Source of the DNA: Desulforhopalus sp. | Lineage (GTDB): Bacteria; Desulfobacterota; Desulfobulbia; Desulfobulbales; Desulfocapsaceae | Length of the DNA stretch: 35,957 bases | NCBI GenBank assembly: GCA_030247675.1 | Contig: JAOTRX010000013.1 | Span: 1-35,957, forward strand | Reading direction: 5' to 3' | Part shown: positions 15,550 through 25,200 of the stretch, one piece after another | Position numbering within the stretch: position 1 is the first letter of the stretch | Layout: every line of letters begins with the position of its first letter | Notes under the pieces: model-generated | The model's database searches: none | Told to the model about the DNA's origin: nothing | The model's input: only the letters and a program-made list of their open reading frames with translations | Made by a program: the position numbers and the translations under genes

Positions 15550-16797
15550 TCACAACTTTCTGCCAAACCGCAATGCCCCAGGAAAAATTGTCGTCAAGGT
15601 ATGTTCCTGAACCAAGTCCTGCGATTGCTCCACAAAAGGCACATACATCAGCCGGCAACATGGATTTCTAATGGTCATTTTCGGCAATAGCGGCAACCTT
15701 TTAGTCTTATTCAGGGTTGTAGAAGCAAGAACTGTCTTGATTGATTGCTCTGCTTCCTTTTGTGGGAGATTTACCGGATACCTGTTCTCAATCCAACCGT
15801 CACGTGCCTTTGGCAGCCGCCGCTGGGAAACCGTCATGTGTGAGGCTATCTGTAAAAACATCTTGGGATTGATCTTGAAAGCTGGAATGACAAAAGAAAG
15901 GGGCATTGCATCAAAGCGGCTGTCAACAACCATTGGCTGGTTGGTAAAACGCAGATAATCGCCAAAACTTTGCAATGCCGGTTCTTCGGTAGTAAAAGCT
16001 ATCTGCCAAAAAGGCAGGTAGTGCGCTGCCGGATCATCTGATTGTATCACCTGCCAAGGCAGAGGTTGAAAGGTAGTACCATTCTCCTGCCAAAGCGATT
16101 CACAGTTCTGGCAATGAAGCACAAGGCTATCAGGCTCGCCATTCAGAAGCCCACTGCACCTTGGGCAAATCGTCGAAATGAATTGCGGCTCCCATGCAAC
16201 CTTGCTGGGACTGATGTGGCCTCTGTGTCTTGTCAATAAGCTCTCAGGTCCTAGAGGTTCGTTTACAATTGCATCGTAGAGTCTTTCTTCGTGGAGATAG
16301 CAGGGCAGATAAATGCGGCTGAGCGTTTCTCCTATGAATACCCGATGATAAAATGTCTTGTTACCTTTCCCTGAAAAAACCTCGGTAATCATTCCTGCAT
16401 GGGTAAATGCCGCTTCAGTAGGTACCGATTGCTTGACAAAGGCCCCCTGAAACCGTGCGACCACAGGTTGAAGCCTCATTGCCTGAGGTCGCAGACCAAG
16501 GGAAACCGGCAATTTTTCTTCATCAATGCCAATGCGAGTGGTATCGACAATCTTATGATCGACTTCCTTTTCTCGAATATAAAAAATAGCTCCTTTAAAA
16601 CGAAGATAAGGGATATAAAAAAGCTGATCAAATGAGATGTATCCGGGAAGTTTACTGGGTAAAATATACCTCCCCGCACCACTTTCAAGCCGATAGTTCC
16701 CGACATCGCAGTATTCACAGCGAATGAACCTGTCGTTTTCAAAGAGGCTTATTGATCCTCCGCAGGATGGACAGTTTTGTTGAATTGTCAGATCCAC
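15550..16797 (-). CDS. Double zinc-ribbon protein of unknown function, partner of SPFH gene
   Basis: This 415-residue soluble-looking protein has an N-terminal zinc ribbon (C9, C12, C27, C30 in CPSCGG and CEYC) resembling TFIIB-type ribbons. A second ribbon lies in the middle (CPRCSG and CQNC, about residues 213-232). No transmembrane segment or catalytic motif stands out between them. It starts 5 bases after the SPFH protein gene, so the two are surely co-transcribed. A zinc-ribbon protein beside an SPFH protein recalls the Bacillus ydjG-ydjH-ydjI group that works with PspA on membrane stress; that parallel is an inference from neighbourhood and motifs only. Confidence 0.75.
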   Translation of the reverse strand: MDLTIQQNCPSCGGSISLFENDRFIRCEYCDVGNYRLESGAGRYILPSKLPGYISFDQLFYIPYLRFKGAIFYIREKEVDHKIVDTTRIGIDEEKLPVSLGLRPQAMRLQPVVARFQGAFVKQSVPTEAAFTHAGMITEVFSGKGNKTFYHRVFIGETLSRIYLPCYLHEERLYDAIVNEPLGPESLLTRHRGHISPSKVAWEPQFISTICPRCSGLLNGEPDSLVLHCQNCESLWQENGTTFQPLPWQVIQSDDPAAHYLPFWQIAFTTEEPALQSFGDYLRFTNQPMVVDSRFDAMPLSFVIPAFKINPKMFLQIASHMTVSQRRLPKARDGWIENRYPVNLPQKEAEQSIKTVLASTTLNKTKRLPLLPKMTIRNPCCRLMYVPFVEQSQDLVQEHTLTTIFPGALRFGRKL

Positions 16798-16802
16798 GAC
16801 AC

Positions 16803-17942
16803 TTAGCCCAATTTAATACCGCAATCATTGCAGAAGATCGCATTTTCGAGGTTTTCCATGCGGCATTGCGGGCAAATTCTCGGAGATTTCTTTTGATCGG
16901 TTGCTTGTCCGCATTGGGAACAAAATTTTGCTTTCGGAGTCAGATTTTTACCGCAATTGGAGCATCGAACCAAGCGTATCAATTGATGGCCGCAAAGCGG
17001 GCAAAATCGGGAAGTTCCTGGAATCATGCTGTGACAGTCGGGGCAGTTAACCGTATCGATATGTGGGCTTTGACTGCTAACCGGAGCACTCTCTTGTGTC
17101 TGCCGCAAACCAAAAATACTCGGCATCATCAAGCCTAATCCCATTCCAAGCCCCGCCCCTGCTTCTCCCTGATTTTCAGCGGCCTTCTCCATGGCCATGG
17201 CGGTTTTCATCTGTAAAAGCTTATCCATATCTTTAATAAGCCCAAGGCGACTTCTGTCGTCTATGGCGTTTTGCACTTCATCCGGTGGAGTTATTGAGGT
17301 GATATACAGATGGCTAAGCCGGAGGCCAAAATTGTCGAAGTCTTCAGCAAGTCGTTTCTGCAATTCATCGGAGAGTTGATCAAATTTACCAGGTAAATCT
17401 AAGATTGAGTCGAGGGTCTGCCCCAAATAATCATTAAATCTGGAAACAATCATCATTTTCAGATACCCGGAAATGCCGTCGGTATCCATCTTGCCCATTG
17501 TTCCAACAAGAGAGTTGATAAATAGGACCGGTTGTACCACTTGGATGGTGTACATGCCATTGGCACGAATACGGATAAGTCCTAATTCTTTGTCTCGAAA
17601 GGCCACAGGATTTTGAGTGCCCCACTTGAGGTTCGTAAAGTACTTGAGGTTCACCATATATATTTCAGCCCTGAGCGGGCTATTCCCGCGCCAAGGGATA
17701 GAAAGAATCTTGGTGAGCAAGGGTAAGTTGGCTGTTTTCAGGGTGAATCTGCCGGGGCCAAAGCAATCACACGCTTTCCCCTGGTAAAACAGGACCGCTG
17801 CCTGGCTTTCGCGAACTGTCAATTGAGCGCCAAATTTAATCTCTCCAGAACCGTTCTCGGGTAAGCGATGGACAAGCTCTTTACCGCTTTCATCAAACCA
17901 CTCAATGTTTTCTAAAAATATGCCACCTTCAAATTGGTTCAT
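16803..17942 (-). CDS. SPFH-domain protein with three C-terminal zinc ribbons (YdjI-like)
   Basis: This 379-residue protein has an SPFH/band 7-like region (about residues 30-240), a short Gly/Met-rich linker (GEAGAGLGMGLGLMMP), and three zinc ribbons in a row, each CxxC pairs about 12-17 residues apart (CPDC/CPLC, CSNC/CSQC, CPQC/CNDC). There is no N-terminal transmembrane anchor, unlike flotillins, as in YdjI-type proteins. Such proteins form oligomeric membrane-associated scaffolds. The ATG is preceded by AAGGAGAC. It heads a four-gene minus-strand group and diverges from an unknown gene at 18053. Confidence 0.85.
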   Translation of the reverse strand: MNQFEGGIFLENIEWFDESGKELVHRLPENGSGEIKFGAQLTVRESQAAVLFYQGKACDCFGPGRFTLKTANLPLLTKILSIPWRGNSPLRAEIYMVNLKYFTNLKWGTQNPVAFRDKELGLIRIRANGMYTIQVVQPVLFINSLVGTMGKMDTDGISGYLKMMIVSRFNDYLGQTLDSILDLPGKFDQLSDELQKRLAEDFDNFGLRLSHLYITSITPPDEVQNAIDDRSRLGLIKDMDKLLQMKTAMAMEKAAENQGEAGAGLGMGLGLMMPSIFGLRQTQESAPVSSQSPHIDTVNCPDCHSMIPGTSRFCPLCGHQLIRLVRCSNCGKNLTPKAKFCSQCGQATDQKKSPRICPQCRMENLENAIFCNDCGIKLG

Positions 17943-18052
17943 GGAGTCTCCTTTTTTGCTTTGGCAAAACTTGCTTCATAGGTAAAAGAATTTATAGTGT
18001 GGCTGCAATCATAGCACAACTTCAACCAATCTTCTGCTGGAGAAAACACATC

Positions 18053-18400
18053 ATGGAGTTTAAGGATCTCTGGGATTTAGAAAGCGCAATGGAAGTTCTA
18101 TCGCATAAAACGGTTGATGGAAAGGTCTGGGTGGAAGCCGTGGAATGGCTCATACTCTATGGTCCACCGGAAATACGGCAATTGCTGCTTGACGCTTCAA
18201 CCCTTGCGACCAACACTTCATTTCCAGACCTACGGCCAAGTCATTTCACTACAGATGGCCAACCCTGCTACGATATTCGGGATTTGGCAAAGTCACTGAA
18301 TATTTTAGAGGAAGAGGTAAGAAAACTCCTCAAAGAAAAGGATACGGCAATCCAAGGCATGTTTATTACCGGCTCAAGTGGCAACGAAACGGTACATTGA
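18053..18400 (+). CDS. Hypothetical protein, divergent from the SPFH gene
   Basis: I do not recognise this 115-residue protein. It is acidic and soluble-looking, with Trp-rich helices at the N terminus (MEFKDLWDLESAMEVL, VWVEAVEWLILYG). A C-terminal part (CYDIRDLAKSLNILEEEVRKLLKEK) could form a helix-turn-helix-like unit. TGGAGA lies nine bases before the ATG at 18053, so I prefer this start over the in-frame GTG at 17999. The SPFH gene starts about 110 bases away on the other strand, so the two may share a control region. DNA binding is speculation. Confidence 0.65.
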   Translation: MEFKDLWDLESAMEVLSHKTVDGKVWVEAVEWLILYGPPEIRQLLLDASTLATNTSFPDLRPSHFTTDGQPCYDIRDLAKSLNILEEEVRKLLKEKDTAIQGMFITGSSGNETVH

Positions 18401-18477
18401 ACAACAAAAACGGGCAAAAATGGACACAAGGAACCGCTGCGACAGAAAATCTATCAACAATAATGATATTTTTCACC

Positions 18478-18966
18478 CTAGAGCTCGTAGAGCTTCTGGT
18501 CATGCAAAGGCTGCTGGCTATTACGAGAAACTTTCTTTTTAATAAAGTCTAAGCTCAAACTGTTCTTGCTGAAAAGATCACCCATTTCTCTTTCTACCTG
18601 TTCAGGATCTTCACCAGCCTCCATTCGCGAAAGGGCCTCATCGATTGAACCACCGAGATTTATGCCTGTTTTTGAGGTGAATTTTCGCATAAGAGCCGCC
18701 ATCTGCTTGGGGTCCTGCTCATTCACATGCTCAGCCTCCCGCATCAATGATTCAAAGGCTCTTTCCATCTTTGTTTCATCAATCCCGGCAAGAGGCTCAG
18801 TTTCGTTCTCTTTTGCCTTGCCTATGGTTGCAAATGTTGAAATACGTTTGGCTAAATCTTTTTGCCCACACCGCGGGCAATCAGGTTTCTTGTCGGTATT
18901 TACCCGAGACGAATAGAAGTTAAAGATTACATTACAAGAGCTGCAGAAAAACTCATAAATCGGCAT
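18478..18966 (-). CDS. FmdB-family zinc-ribbon protein
   Basis: The N-terminal 40 residues (MPIYEFFCSSCNVIFNF with C8, C11, then CPRC at 30-33) are the FmdB/CxxC_CxxC_SSSS zinc ribbon, named after a putative regulator of formamidase genes; its molecular role is unproven. The remaining 120 residues are charged and helical (MERAFESLMREAEHVNEQDP, SRMEAGEDPEQVEREMGDLF), as in the longer members found in Desulfobacterota. It follows aroB after 79 bases on the same strand. A regulatory or protein-binding function is plausible, nothing more. Confidence 0.85.
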   Translation of the reverse strand: MPIYEFFCSSCNVIFNFYSSRVNTDKKPDCPRCGQKDLAKRISTFATIGKAKENETEPLAGIDETKMERAFESLMREAEHVNEQDPKQMAALMRKFTSKTGINLGGSIDEALSRMEAGEDPEQVEREMGDLFSKNSLSLDFIKKKVSRNSQQPLHDQKLYEL

Positions 18967-19045
18967 AGTAACTCCGAAATGACGGGAGATGGCACTCCAT
19001 TTCCTTAAGCGTTATCAAAAATCATCGATAATAATTTCAAAGCAT

Positions 19046-20119
19046 TCAACCAAGAACCTGTTTGACCAATTCTTCGTCAATATCGGCGACAATACAGGTT
19101 TTGCCGATCTCAGTTGGAAGTACATAATGCACTCTTCCTCCGACGGTTTTTTTATCCGTCAAAAGGTATTTTTTAATTCTCTCTCTGTCAAGCATCCTTG
19201 GGACCTCAATGGGCATCCCGTAGTCGACGAGTATCTCTATAATTTTCTCTGTGGTTTCATGCTGTAAATAGCCGGCAAGCTCTGCTAATTTTGCAGCGGC
19301 AGCCATCCCGATAGACACTGCATATCCATGATTTATACGATAATCAGACGCTCCCTCAACTGCATGGCCGATGGTATGGCCATAATTAAGAATTCGTCGG
19401 ATCCCCCCTTCTCTTTCATCTTGTGAAACAACCTCAGACTTTATCTTGCAACAAGTATGCACCATTGCACTGATGACCTCTTCATCAAGCCGGAGTATTT
19501 TTTCTCTGTTATCACAAAGAAATTGGAAAAAATCAGCATCCCAAATCACGCCATATTTTATTACCTCGGCAAGCCCACCTAGCAGCTCGTCTCGAGGGAG
19601 TGTCTTGAGGAGTTGAATGTCAATATAAACCGCCTGAGGCTGGTAAAATGCTCCCACTAAATTTTTCCCCTCTGGGATATCGACACCGGTCTTACCGCCA
19701 ACAGAGCTATCTACCTGCGCCAAAAGTGTTGTTGGTATTTGAATGAATGGGATTCCGCGCATATATGCAGAGGCAAGAAATCCTGTAATATCACCTGACA
19801 CACCTCCACCAAAACCAATTAAGGCATCCTTACGATCAAAACCGGACTTGGCCAAACGGCCTGCAAGGTTGCCGATGGTTTGCAGGGTCTTATTTGCTTC
19901 ACCATGAGGGAAGGAGAAATGTTCGGTTTGAATACCTGCTTTATAAAGACTCGCCATCAATGCATCACCGTAAAGAGATGACACCAGGTCATCAGCGATA
20001 ACGGCATACCGGTTGGCTATTGCTTTCATAGCTAAATCCTCGCCAACCTTAGGAAGATTTCCACTCCCTATAGTGATTGGATAACTTCTCTCGCCAAGAC
20101 CTACTTGTAAAACCGACAT
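19046..20119 (-). CDS. aroB: 3-dehydroquinate synthase
   Basis: AroB turns DAHP into 3-dehydroquinate, the second step of the shikimate pathway, using NAD and a divalent metal. The protein has the family pattern GFGGGVSGDITGFLASAYMR, then PTTLLAQVDSSVGGKTGVD and the metal-site region RRILNYGHTIGHAVE with the two histidines. I start at ATG 20119 because GAGGT lies before it at good spacing; a GTG two codons upstream is in frame but too close to that site. The upstream sat gene is separated by a terminator, so aroB must have its own promoter within the 20120-20182 gap or depend on readthrough. Confidence 0.97.
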   Translation of the reverse strand: MSVLQVGLGERSYPITIGSGNLPKVGEDLAMKAIANRYAVIADDLVSSLYGDALMASLYKAGIQTEHFSFPHGEANKTLQTIGNLAGRLAKSGFDRKDALIGFGGGVSGDITGFLASAYMRGIPFIQIPTTLLAQVDSSVGGKTGVDIPEGKNLVGAFYQPQAVYIDIQLLKTLPRDELLGGLAEVIKYGVIWDADFFQFLCDNREKILRLDEEVISAMVHTCCKIKSEVVSQDEREGGIRRILNYGHTIGHAVEGASDYRINHGYAVSIGMAAAAKLAELAGYLQHETTEKIIEILVDYGMPIEVPRMLDRERIKKYLLTDKKTVGGRVHYVLPTEIGKTCIVADIDEELVKQVLG

Positions 20120-20182
20120 ACACACCTCAACCGATAAAACAACGTGTACAAAGAATCGGCATAAAGCCCCTACAAAAAAAAA

Positions 20183-20209
20183 GGAGATACCGTCAAAGAC
20201 GGTATCTCC
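20183..20209 (-). terminator. Rho-independent terminator of sat
   Basis: Arms GGAGATACCGTC (20183-20194) and GACGGTATCTCC (20198-20209) pair perfectly around a 3-base loop. On the minus strand the hairpin is followed by nine T residues. It lies between sat and aroB. Confidence 0.95.
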
Positions 20210-20235
20210 CGGTGCTACTTAATTGAAGTCAAAAG

Positions 20236-21513
20236 TTACATTGCTGCGCCAGAAGCTGCACCTTGCATTTTTACTTCGACTTTCTCGGTCAAACCCTCAT
20301 AGTACTTACGGAGATGAACCAGAACCTCATCGCGACCAAAATGGTCAACAACCTCTGCGCCATCAGAAAGGGCTTTACGCAATTTGGTGCCTGAAAGGAT
20401 AACGCGGCTTTCTTTGGTGTGATTACAAGTACGGAGAGAAGCCATACCGTCACACTTATGGCAGTAGAAAGTCCAGTCAATTTTCATCGGCTTGCAGAGA
20501 AGGTCTTTTTTGGGATCGCCGGTTTTCGGAATACGATCAAAAATGGTCTGAGCCTCGAAGAGACCGTAGAAATCACCAACGCCAGCATGATCACGACCAA
20601 TCAACATATTGTTAACGCCGTAGTTCTGACGGAAGGTTGCATGGAGCAGGCCTTCGCGGGGACCGGCATAACGCATATCCAATGGGTAACCAGCGGAAAT
20701 AACGTGTTGTTTAACGAAGTAGTTCTCGATCAGGATGTCGATAGCCTTAACACGTACCGGAGCAGGAATGTCACCGGCCTTGAGGTTACCGATCAGAGAA
20801 TGGATCAGTACACCGTCACATACCTCGATGGCGATCTTAGCAAGGAACTCATGGGAACGATGCATCGGGTTACGGAGCTGCAGAGCAGCAACGTTTGCCC
20901 ATCCACGCTCTTCAAACATTGCGCGGGTTTGAGCAGGGGTAAGATACACGCCTGGATACTCTTTAGGATATTCGCCCTGGGAAAGTACTTTTACTGGACC
21001 AGCGAGGTTGACATCTTTCTGAGCGAAAACCATGATAACGCCAGGATGATCTTTCGGGGCGATCTCCCAGAATTTGTCACCAACAGATTCCTCACCTTCA
21101 CCTTTAAATACCTTCTCACATTCCCAACGCTTGTCAGCTTCGGTCATCTCAAATTTCTCAGTGACCTTCATGGTAGCATAGGTCTCGCCTTTGCGAACCA
21201 AAGCAATTTCTTGACCAACAGCGATTTCGGCTGCATCAGCGGTGGTTACGTCAAGGGTGATGGGTACCGGCCAGAAGGTACCATCTGCCAGCTGGAAATT
21301 TTCACAAACGCCTTTCCAATCAGCTTTGGTCATGAAACCGGACAGTGGAGAAAAACCGCCAATTCCCATCATGATCAGATCGCCTTTAGCACGAGCAGAG
21401 ATCTCGATCTGCTTGAGGCCAGCTGCTTTTTTGAGTTCTGCATCACGAGCAGCGCCTTCAAGTAAAGCACAAACAAGACCTTTTCCACCATGAGGTGCAA
21501 CTAATTTAGACAT
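20236..21513 (-). CDS. sat: Sulfate adenylyltransferase (ATP sulfurylase), dissimilatory type
   Basis: Sat activates sulfate with ATP to adenosine phosphosulfate, the entry step of dissimilatory sulfate reduction in the cytoplasm. The 425-residue homo-oligomer-type enzyme shows QLRNPMHRSHEFL, which includes the HxxH nucleotide-binding motif, the GRDHAGVGDFYG stretch, and the zinc-binding cysteines FYCHKCDGMASLRTCNH typical of archaeal and sulfate-reducer enzymes. It is not fused to an APS kinase. GAGG precedes the ATG. It is monocistronic, with a good promoter upstream and a strong terminator downstream, as expected for a highly expressed energy gene. No aprAB or qmo genes are in the window. 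Confidence 0.98.
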   Translation of the reverse strand: MSKLVAPHGGKGLVCALLEGAARDAELKKAAGLKQIEISARAKGDLIMMGIGGFSPLSGFMTKADWKGVCENFQLADGTFWPVPITLDVTTADAAEIAVGQEIALVRKGETYATMKVTEKFEMTEADKRWECEKVFKGEGEESVGDKFWEIAPKDHPGVIMVFAQKDVNLAGPVKVLSQGEYPKEYPGVYLTPAQTRAMFEERGWANVAALQLRNPMHRSHEFLAKIAIEVCDGVLIHSLIGNLKAGDIPAPVRVKAIDILIENYFVKQHVISAGYPLDMRYAGPREGLLHATFRQNYGVNNMLIGRDHAGVGDFYGLFEAQTIFDRIPKTGDPKKDLLCKPMKIDWTFYCHKCDGMASLRTCNHTKESRVILSGTKLRKALSDGAEVVDHFGRDEVLVHLRKYYEGLTEKVEVKMQGAASGAAM

Positions 21514-21611
21514 AGAGTTCCTCTTCTTTTTAAGGGTTTATAATTACTAAACTTCAAGCTACGCAAACCTATGCACAGCATACTGAACGGTTATTCATTT
21601 ACAGGCCAATA

Positions 21612-21639
21612 TATATATAAATTATCACCCAAAAGTCAA
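21612..21639 (-). promoter_or_regulatory. Sigma-70-type promoter for sat
   Basis: On the minus strand TTGACT (complement of 21634-21639) is followed after 16 bases by TATATA (complement of 21612-21617), inside a run of alternating TA. The implied leader is about 90 bases. The TA repeat leaves the exact -10 uncertain by two bases. Confidence 0.7.
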
Positions 21640-21701
21640 GAGAAAATCGCTTTACCGGCTCTGTTTCAAATTTCATTGAGGATTGAAATGTAGAAACAGC
21701 G

Positions 21702-21731
21702 AGGGCTCCATTCCGGTTTGGATGGAGCCCT
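21702..21731 (-). terminator. Probable terminator of the pilY1 operon
   Basis: Arms AGGGCTCCAT (21702-21711) and ATGGAGCCCT (21722-21731) enclose a 10-base loop, just after the stop of the small exported protein gene. On the minus strand it is followed by a T-rich but imperfect tract (GCTGTTTCT). Confidence 0.6.
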
Positions 21732-21764
21732 TACACTAACGCACGACCTATCAGCTTTATGAAT

Positions 21765-22223
21765 CTAGTTTTTCCAAACTCCACCTTGTAAGGTTGGGAG
21801 ATCTTCCTGTTCGGACTCATCGGCGGAAAGATTTTTTGCCTTTTTCCTGCTTAGTAGCTTGATTTTGCTCGCGCGAATACTCTCAGAGGAGATTTCTTTC
21901 CCTTCTACCAAGACACGATCTCCTTTCTTGAAAAGATTAACCGACATCCTTTGCCCAGTGCCGTCGAGAAATTCTGTGTCCCAAATTTTTGTATTATCTT
22001 GAAGGGTAAAAGGCAGAATAACGGATTTCTCGGCAATAACCATCATATTGTTGTCTAAATCTATCTCCATGATAGCTGCGCGGAATTCATTGGTTGCGGA
22101 ACTCATTGTATCATTAGACTGATCTTCCGAATAAGCAAGACTTGCCCAAGTGAATGCCAACGAACAAACAATAGTGAGAAAAACAACCTTAATGTTTGAG
22201 TAAAGACCTTTTTTATTAATCAT
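21765..22223 (-). CDS. Small exported protein of the pilY1 operon, unknown function
   Basis: The 152-residue protein has a basic start and a hydrophobic signal segment (about residues 10-30, ending LAYSEDQ). A compact domain follows (EFRAAIMEIDLDNNMMVIAE, then KKGDRVLVEGKEISSESIRA) that reads like a small beta-barrel, reminiscent of DUF5666-type domains, and a charged tail comes last. I start at ATG 22223 because GAGAGG lies before it; an in-frame GTG five codons upstream overlaps that site. It begins 31 bases after pilY1 on the same strand and is followed by a hairpin, so it appears to be the last gene of the minor-pilin operon. A role in pilus tip folding or retention is an inference. Confidence 0.75.
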   Translation of the reverse strand: MINKKGLYSNIKVVFLTIVCSLAFTWASLAYSEDQSNDTMSSATNEFRAAIMEIDLDNNMMVIAEKSVILPFTLQDNTKIWDTEFLDGTGQRMSVNLFKKGDRVLVEGKEISSESIRASKIKLLSRKKAKNLSADESEQEDLPTLQGGVWKN

Positions 22224-22254
22224 GGGAATCCTCTCCACTATAAATTTAGGACAG

Positions 22255-25200
22255 TTAGCGATTCAATAATCTCCAGTAGTCTCTCACCAGAGGCTCACTA
22301 GGAGCAGTCTCAAAAATCTCGAGACCAACATTGATTATCGGATTAATTTGATTTTCATGTAGAGCCAATACAACAGTAGGAGGAATTCCTTTTCCCTTTA
22401 GATCTGTGGAACGGTCTTCTTTTACCGGCACATTGTCTGGTCCAGCGTTATTAAAATTTGAGAATACAGCCTCACCGAATCTTGCGCCTAACGCATAGAA
22501 TTTTCCTTTCCCTCTGGCACCAGGATTGTCGCAGGGATCACCGCTATTTCCAGCGGTTGCCTGCTCGGGAATATATGTCGTAAAATAAACAACGCCAGCA
22601 TAAATGACAGGGGATGAAACAATCTTTTCACCAGTTTGACTACCATCAGCCTCAACAAATCGAAGGAACCAACCCTTATTCCTTGCATGGTTAATAGCAT
22701 CAATAACATAATTTTTGAAAAGCATTTGTTTATTGATATCAGACTCTTGGTTCTGATAAAGATTATCCGTAATATCGAGGATAAAATTTTTTGTGGTTGA
22801 TGATGCGACAATCTTCCCATCTAAATCTCGATCTACAATGACAGTGTTATCAGCTTTTGACTTAATCTTCCCAAGATCAAGAACGTCAATATATGCTTTG
22901 ACTATCTCAGGGTTTATACTCTCGTCTATAGAGGCCGTGTCAACATTATCATTCCATTGCCAATTATTCTTAATGGCATAAAATTCATTAAGCACTGTGA
23001 TGTCTTCTGGATGTTCTCGATCCCCAGTTCCATAAAACACATAGTCCCCGACTCTCTTTGTTGTTTGCACAACATCTGCAACAGGATCAATTTCACCAGC
23101 CGGATAGGTAAAACTCACCGGGAAATATACATTCACAATATTTGGTGGGTAAAAGATCTTTTTCCCTGGAGAGGAAAACAACTTCAGTTTCTGTCCCCAA
23201 TCTCCATCCTCCTTTCCATCATATCCACCCAAAAGAGAGTCCTTGGTTTTGTCGAGATTGCGATGGAAAATATCATCCCTGAAAGCAAACATATTGCCAT
23301 TCATATCACCAGCATAAATTCTTGTGGTAGTTCGGGTTTGGGGATTCTCAAACGGTGCAACCGCCACAATAGAGTGGGTCATACTCGCAAAATTATCAAC
23401 ATTGAAGTTGATGTTGCTCTGCAAAAGGCCGGTCAAGGCATCAATTGCATAAATTGCCCGTCCTTCATCATCAGTTGCCGCGGGAGTTGCATTATCCTGG
23501 TTGGTGTCATATCCTCCAGCCATAACAAACACATCCTTGGTTTTATATGTTGTTCCATCCATATAGCCGATTGTGACTGGTTTCGGTTCTCCCCAAGACA
23601 AACCAAGAACTTTATTCCCGCCCCCAAGGATATCATTTTTAATTTGATATTTTAACAAAGGAGTATTGTAATCACTGATATCAAGGGCTGTGTAAACAGT
23701 CCCTCCCCGGCGTTCACCGAAAATGGTGATCTTTTTTTTCGCAGTATTCTTGTTGTTATCATGATCGTATGAGTATAAAACTGGAGAGTTATCAACGTAA
23801 TATTGCAAACTTGTTGCACCAGGCAACTGATTTATATCACCGAGTAGATCTGGTGGAATAAATCCCCATTTTTCGCTGCCATCATTATCATCGATAGCAT
23901 GCAACATACCGCCATTTCCACCTATGTAGATCATGGAATGGTCATCAGTGCCATCTCCATTGTCATCATAGTGAACAACTAATGGTTGGGAATGGAGAAA
24001 ACTCCCATAGGGCCATTCACTATCATTGTCATGCCTGATGTCACCAATCACCTGTGAGGTAAGCCCGGGATTAATCGCTGCAAGAGCAGTGTTGCCAGGA
24101 GAAAAACTGTTTGTCGAATCAGTTAAATTATTGGAAGAACCTGTATAGGTATATATTTTGCGAACAAATCCAGCCTCCAAATCATCGAACAATTTTCCCC
24201 CACTACCACCCTTCTGAATAGCAGGCCCATCGGCTGAACTGCTCCAATAAGACACTGCATTCCCCTGTAATACCCCTCCACTAACAGCTTCATTACCATA
24301 TTTATCAACGATAACCCCTTGATTGGTAATCCCGTATTTTTTAACATTACCAACCCAATTTTTGTTGTTTTTTGGCTGAAAGAGCCCGTAATAAATAAAA
24401 TTGCCGGCAAAAATCTTGTTTGCACGACTAATTGGCACCGCGGCTGCGGTAAAACTCTCACTGTCACCCTGAATATCAGTGATAATGTTATTAAGAGCTT
24501 CACTGAGGGTAGATGTATCATCGGCAGTATAGTATTTACCACCACCATTGGTTGCGGCATTTTGCAAAAGAGCAAGTTGTTGTTTAAAACCAATCGTGTA
24601 TGTCGTAACCGTCTGATCCTCAAAATCGCCAGGCTGTCCTTTCTTCAGCAACTCACTGGCAGAAGGATTTGATCCGGTTTTCAGGAGATCGTTATGGGCA
24701 AGAAAATACGCCACGTCATCCAAGTAATCGTGAGCTCCATCCTTTCCAGCAGCAGGAATTTTTATACTATTGATATACTGATTATCTTTCAACTTGGGGT
24801 TATAATCCTGAGTTGGAGCCCCATCAGTCATAAATATTATATAACTTTTTTGGCATCGATACTGTATCGGTGAATCGCTGCTATAATCCCGACAACCAGT
24901 GCCACTCGCAGCACACGTCGAAAGGAATTTGCCAAACGGAAAACCAGTACCAATGGTGCCGCCATTATACCAACTCGTTTGTCCCGCAAAATAGCGCCCT
25001 GCTTCGGCCATTGTTTCGCCAAGAGGAGTGTATGTGCTGGCTTGCATGCCGCCAATTGCACCGAAATTTGCTGATTGATCGCTGTTGGTAAATACTGTAG
25101 TAGCAGGGTCAAAACTACCTATCAAGTCGGTTGTGCTGGCGCCACATCCGGCAATAATGTAGCCTCCTTCATGACATTTATCTCCAGCAGCTAACTCGGT

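Noticed and set aside
20419..21465. Long plus-strand open frame of 348 codons opposite sat
   Set aside because: It is antisense to a certain, highly conserved gene with strong codon bias, which commonly leaves open frames on the other strand; the translation has no recognisable motifs.
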